A stretch of DNA of 64,000 bases from Sindora glabra (lineage: Eukaryota; Streptophyta; Magnoliopsida; Fabales; Fabaceae), in the NCBI GenBank assembly GCA_020226215.1, contig CM035236.1:63266268-63330267 (forward strand). The letters run 5' to 3'. Below the pieces are notes generated by a model, which did no database searches, was not told where the DNA came from, and saw only the letters and a program-made list of their open reading frames with translations. The position numbers and the translations under genes are program-made. Below are positions 59,336 through 64,000 of this stretch, piece after piece (within the stretch, counting starts at the first letter, position 1; each line of letters starts with the position of its first letter).

Positions 59336-60506
59336 ATATATGTAGATGTCCTTTTTCAATCTTGAAATTCACCATTCCTCCTTTCCTTGAATCTTTAAAA
59401 CCTTCATCAAAAGGAGAAAGATCAACAACATTAAAAAAAGGCACTAATATTATACTTACCCTACAATCCAATTTATAAGCATTATTGTTGTTCTTCTTAA
59501 TCACTTGAATGGAGTTATCTTTTCTTGGAATAGAAATCTTTCTTTGTTCATGTAAATCCATACCTAATCACCCTACTAAAATACAATTTTCTTTTACCCT
59601 TTGTTGGCTTATAGCATATTGCTTATTTTTTTTCTCAATATTCAACCTCCCTTGCTTATGCAACTTTTGTATTACATTCGCTTTCCTTTTTCATCTAAAC
59701 TTGAATGCTTATCAATAGGTAATAGTAATAAATCTAAAAAGGTTAAAGGATTAAAGCCATAAACAATTTCAAAAGGAGAAAACTTAGTAGTAAAATGAAC
59801 ACTTTTATTATATGCAAACTTAACATAAGGCAAGTATTCTTCCTAACTTTTTAAATTCTATTAAATTATGGTCGGTTTAAGGATGACAAGTTAGCAACTT
59901 AGCCCATAATACTTTCCAACAATAGTTTAAGAACCTAGCATCTCTATTGGACATAATGCTTTTTAGCACATGATCAATCTCATATTCCTTAAAGAACATT
60001 AGCTATGTTTATTACATCATCCATCTTGTGACAAGGTATAAAATGAGTTATCTTTGAAAACATGTCAATAAAAATAAGTATAGAATCCTTTCCATTCTTG
60101 GTCTTTAGTAAAACTAGAACAAAATCCATAGAAATGTTAATCCAATGGTCACTAGGAATGGGAAGTCAAGTGTAAAGCCCAAGTGGTAAAACTCTAGATT
60201 TAGCTTCTTTGCAAGTAATACAATTAGCACAAAATGTCTCTACATTATGCTTTATGCTAGGCTAAAAGAAATGCTCATTTAAAATATCTAAAGTTTTCCT
60301 CATGTCCCATTAAACTTCCTCTATGGGCTTTTCTCACTCTAGGAGAACTCCTAAACATACATAATTTATTTTCTTTAAATATAAAGTCATCATGCTTATA
60401 GAATTTTCACAAAGGCTATCTTTTCACAAGCTTCAAAAATAATGAAAAAAATTATGATTACTCCCATACAAATCCTTGATATGCTTAAACAATAACAATT
60501 TAGATT
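59336..60506 (-). pseudogene. pol: Ty3-gypsy integrase and pol carboxyl end, degenerate
   Basis: Integrase joins element DNA to the host chromosome. In minus-strand order from 60506: the zinc-binding lead-in (LLLFKHIKDLYGSN; later KPIEEV and LDILNEHFF), core scraps (KDNSFYTLSQDG near 60050, SLRNMRLIMC near 59990), and the late core motif with EEYLPYVKFAYNKSVHFTT and SPFEIVYGFNPLTFLDL near 59840-59720. A frame at 59561-59334 carries the carboxyl end with NAYKLDC and FFNVVDLSPFDEG. Stops are frequent and the frame shifts several times. It joins the RNase H piece at 63332 once the nested LTR is removed. Confidence 0.88.
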
Positions 60507-63326
60507 TGTAATATCCCTAGGAGACTTTTCTCAAGAACTACTCCTAAAGTGTTAAAGTAAATTAATACTTCTTAGTCAAACGTGCTCAACCCAAGAAAAT
60601 TTTAGAGATGGGTAACCTCCTAGGAAGTTTTTCAAACCCTTTGAAATATTGATAGAGATAAAATTGAGTTAAAATATTGTTAGAAATATGCTTAAAAAAA
60701 TTATAAAAATTTTGATAGAGCCCAACTCGATTTTAAGGGCCCGGATAAGTCAAAATTCAGTAAAATAGAATGAAATTATAATAATTTAGTTTGATTTATT
60801 AAAATTATTTTTGGACCAATTAAAATCCATTTATTAAGGCCTAAATATATTTATAATAAGCCCAAATTGAACCCAAGGACTAAATTAAAAATTGGCCAAA
60901 GAAATTTAGGTAAAAGTGAAATTTTGAAAAGTTTTTAGGTCAAATTGTAATTTTTCAAAAAATTGAATCTGCCCCATTCTTTTCTGTTAATTTTGGATGA
61001 AATTTTGGCTGAGAAGGGCCCAAAATTTTTTATTTTTCTGTTGCAAAATAGCAAAGAAAATTTCAAAAGAGTCCATAGATATTTTGGATTTAATTGCAAA
61101 AAGGGCCCATTTTCTAAAAAGTTATAGAAAACCCTAGAAACCTTGAGAAAACTCCATTCAGCTCTTCTTCCCCCTCATTTGCACGAAATTGCAGCTGCCA
61201 TAGGAGATTTCTTCAAGCTTTTAACACAACCAAATACACAAATAAGACCAATCAACCACAAAATTTCAAGTTCTTACTACTTGTTTGCTTGAATTGCTAG
61301 GAGAAATCATCCTTTTTCTCTTCAAATCAGAAACTTTATCTTTTAGGAGGCAATTTCAAGCTTTGAAATATACAAGTTTAGAGGTGAGTAGCAGCTCACT
61401 TGATTTTCTATTAAATTTTGATTATAAATTTGCCAATATTGCTTTCTAGAATTGTGATTTCATGAAGCTAGGTGTGTGGCCATGCAATGAAGGCATGGTG
61501 CTGAAAACTTGAGTTCTTAAGTTGTATTTGAAGATATTAGAACATTATTAGTATGAATGAATGATTGGATTACCATTTGTTAAGCCTTGAGTGAAGATGG
61601 AATACAAAGAACTTAGAAATTGTTTTGCTGATTTTTACTTTTGGAATTCCTGAAAATCCAGAAATAAGCCACGAATTTTAGAGATGTACTAGAGCCTCTT
61701 AAAAATTCAAAACTATCCATTTTATACTCTCTTATGATGTTAGGATACATTTATAATTTATTGGGAATTTTTATAAATTTTTAGAGACCTGAACAAGGGA
61801 CATTTCTGCACAAAGGTGCAGCTCGCCCAGAAATAGGACGTGAATAATTTCACTTCTGTTCTTGAATTATTTGCGGTACTAAATGATCAGTAAAAATTCC
61901 AAAAAAATTATTGGATACCCTTACATATTTTGGTTAAAACATATTAAATTTTTGTAACAATTGAAGCTTATTTTCCTGATGAATAAATTCATACAAATTC
62001 AGAACTCCAGTGCTGCCAAAGATTGAAACTGTTTTGGAAAGGCATGATTCACGAATTTTCTGGGCAGATTATCTTGATTAATTGTGAAACCTAAGGACTC
62101 ATATTTTTCAATTAACATGTTGAGAACATCATATAATTATTTGAGAAATTTTTGAGGTGTTTTAGAAGTCATAAAAGGTCTTTTATTGTAACATGCCCTC
62201 TGCTGCCCTGTTCTAGAATCTGAACGTGAACAGTATTATTGAATGAATATTTGTGAAATACACAGAGTATTTGATGTTTAGAAATACATTGTGATGATAT
62301 TAGAATATGATTGGAATAATGTGTTGAATTATTGTAATTATTTGAATGTTCTTTAATGGTATAGAATATAGTGATAGATTAGATTGAGTTGTGGAATGTT
62401 AAATGTATTTTAATTGTGATACATTATAAGAATATGCAGTGATTTACACTCTTTAATATTAAATGTGAAATCTATACTTGTTACATTGATCAAGGAAAAT
62501 AAATTAGGATGCTAATGGCTAGTTGGTATTGACCATACTTTTACTCTGTCGGATTGACTTGATTTTGCCTTAATTGGCACGAAAAGCCTACAAAGGCTCA
62601 TTTGTATTACGTGATATGTGTGGGGGAGATTGGCCTAATGGCTTGCAGCATCCTTGTAAAAGAAGGAGAGAGGTGGCAAGAAGTGGAGGGAAAAGGTTAG
62701 AGGTGAATGGGAAAATGTTGGCCCAAAGAAATAATGAGGAAACTTATATACCATACTAGCTATATCTATTAATATAATGTTAATACATAATGCATATGAT
62801 AGATGATAGTTATTAAATGTGAATAAACCTAAGTATATGGATATTTATTTAGTCTTCCTAAATTTATATCAAAGAGAACTGATCAGGGAAAACCAAGGGA
62901 ATAAAGATTGAGTAGCTACTCACTAAGTATTTTATATACTCACTTCTCTTCAGTATTTTTTATTTTATAAATAAAGAATAAGGAGCTCCAGTGGAGGACT
63001 AATATACTACATAAAACTTTCTAATCTCCATAGGGCATTGTGTAACAAAAGATTAATATATTTGAGTTATTCTCTGTACAGTTAAAGTTTATGTATGTGA
63101 TAAATAGTTTTATCATACTATTGTATATTAATATCATGTATTAACTTTTTCATTGCACATGCAATGTAATTTACTTTACTTATATTATTTGCTACTATCA
63201 TATATTCCACCTTTATTACAAAATAGTCAAATATAGTTTCCTACAGGCTTGTAAAGATGTATGATTGGTTGGATACTAGTTAAATGTCTTTATGCTAGTC
63301 ACGATGCCTGAAATTAGGTCGTGACA
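60507..63326 (+). mobile_element. Solo LTR, Ty3-gypsy (Tekay/Del-like), 2820 bp, TSD AGATT
   Basis: Starts TGTAATATCCCTAGGAG and ends GAAATTAGGTCGTGACA, with the perfect duplication AGATT at 60502-60506 and 63327-63331. It lies in pol of an opposite-strand gypsy element, between RNase H and the integrase zinc domain, so it is the younger insertion. No primer-binding site or gag/pol of its own is attached, so it is a solo LTR. A splice-donor-like AGGTGAGTAGC near 61381 follows the leader region. The 61-codon frame at 62574-62759 is internal LTR text. Confidence 0.92.
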
Positions 63327-63331
63327 AGATT

Positions 63332-63593
63332 GCAAAGTAGAGGTAAAAAGATACCTTCTAGATAATGCATTGATAACTATATTATCTTTACTTTGCTTGT
63401 TTTGTATCACATACAGGAATGTTTCAATAAATTTCATCCACTTTGCATACCTCTTATTTAATTTTTCTTAACTTTTCAAATGCTCCAATGATTCATAGTT
63501 GGTGTGAATGACAAACTCTTTTGGCTATAAAGAGTATTGCCAAGTCTCCAAAGTCTAAACTAAAGCATAAAGCACTTTGTCATAAGTAGAGAT
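63332..63593 (-). pseudogene. pol: Ty3-gypsy RNase H fragment
   Basis: Minus-strand text from 63593 reads YDKVLYALV, a stop, then LETWQYSL, PKEFVIHTNYESLEHLK, LNKRYAKWMKFIETF and INALSRRY. This is the end of the RNase H region of gypsy pol, with the usual DALSRR motif changed to NALSRR. Two or three in-frame stops interrupt it. It is cut off upstream by the hAT element that begins at 63597. Confidence 0.9.
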
Positions 63594-63596
63594 GTA

Positions 63597-64000
63597 CATG
63601 GGTCGGGCGACCCGCCTAACCTGATAGGTTCGGCCTGCAAAAATAGAAGATTTGGCCTTTTTTTTAGCCCAATAGCCTGTTGGACTTTTTTTAAAAGCCC
63701 GATTAATAATTGGGTCGGGCTCGAGCCTGGGCCCAGGCCCAGATAAAAAAGTTCGATAGGCCCACTCGGCCCGATTATATTAATTTATTTTTTATAATAT
63801 AATTATATATTAAAAAAATAATTATATCTAATTATTTTTAATGTAAAAAAGATTAATTTGATATAATTAAATATTTTATATATTTAAGTATCATATTATT
63901 TCTTTAAGTATATAATTTTTATAAATAAAAATTATTTTTTACTTAAAAAAATAAAAAAATTATTTAGGTAATTGGGCCGGCCTAGCGGGCCATTCATTTA
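63597..64000. mobile_element. hAT-type element, left end only (runs off the window)
   Basis: TAGAGATGTACATGGGTCGG followed by G+C-rich text (GGGCGACCCGCC, GGGCTCGAGCCTGGGC, GGCCCACTCGGCCCG) is the classic end of a widespread plant hAT non-autonomous group, related in its TAGxGxTG start to the element at 44330. The 8-bp duplication would be GTCATAAG at 63589-63596; its partner lies beyond the window, so this cannot be checked here. Confidence 0.7.

Larger units (their letters stand above)
58606..63596 (-). mobile_element. Ty3-gypsy (Reina-like) retrotransposon, 3' part, minus strand, interrupted
   Basis: From low to high coordinates: the 3' LTR (58606-59323), a polypurine stretch, the integrase end and core, a nested solo LTR (60507-63326), then RNase H (63332-63590). 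At 63597 a hAT element interrupts it, and the 5' half lies outside the window. Assignment to the Reina-like chromovirus branch rests on the carboxyl-terminal text NAYKLDC and FFNVVDLSPFDEG and on the short LTR. Multiple stops show it is dead. Confidence 0.85.

Noticed and set aside
62574..62759. 61-codon frame
   Set aside because: Inside the gypsy solo LTR at 60507-63326. No family resemblance.

Overview
The window is plant nuclear DNA: very AT-rich, without operons or bacterial signals, and made almost entirely of plant transposable elements. The families are Ty1-copia and Ty3-gypsy LTR elements, CACTA (En/Spm), Mutator-like (MULE), hAT and foldback/MITE elements. The coding remnants (copia gag with a CCHC knuckle, TNP2, plant mobile domain, a plant MAPKKK-type kinase) point to an angiosperm, probably a eudicot. 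The species cannot be named from this sequence. No intact host gene, tRNA, rRNA or CRISPR was found, and nearly all short ORFs are chance.

Layout. 638-3560 is a large palindromic foldback element whose left arm is split by a copia solo LTR (759-2234, target-site duplication CATTG). 5707-14091 holds three further LTR-only elements: a probable copia LTR (5707-7268), a gypsy solo LTR lying in reverse (7779-10184, TSD TCTAA) and a probable gypsy LTR (10533-14091). 14092-19198 is unique-looking DNA with only a weak possible exon remnant. 19199-26488 is a complete but decayed copia element (LTRs of 481 bp, TSD ACATG) that carries another copia solo LTR (22370-24065, TSD TAAAC) inside pol. 30353-31638 is a Pack-MULE-like element: inverted repeats of about 137 bp around a broken MAPKKK17/18-like kinase pseudogene. 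33449-42133 is a full-length CACTA element (TSD AGA) with decayed TNP2 and TNP1-like genes on the minus strand. A palindromic MITE (43315-43812) and a 708-bp hAT element (44330-45037, TSD CTAGCTAT) follow.

45765-55464 is a 9.7-kb MULE with a perfect 9-bp TSD (ATCAACCTA). It carries a plant mobile domain (PMD/MAIN-like) pseudogene in place of a recognisable transposase, and contains a nested 1.9-kb palindromic element (52641-54552) with the same type of ends. 58606 to beyond 63590 is a Ty3-gypsy element on the minus strand (3' LTR, integrase, RNase H) split by a 2.8-kb gypsy solo LTR (60507-63326, TSD AGATT). A hAT-type end at 63597 runs off the window.

The window is therefore a nested transposon graveyard. 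Four solo LTRs are proven by matching target-site duplications. The two items most worth following are the PMD-carrying MULE family with GGCGCC-rich subterminal blocks and the kinase-carrying Pack-MULE.
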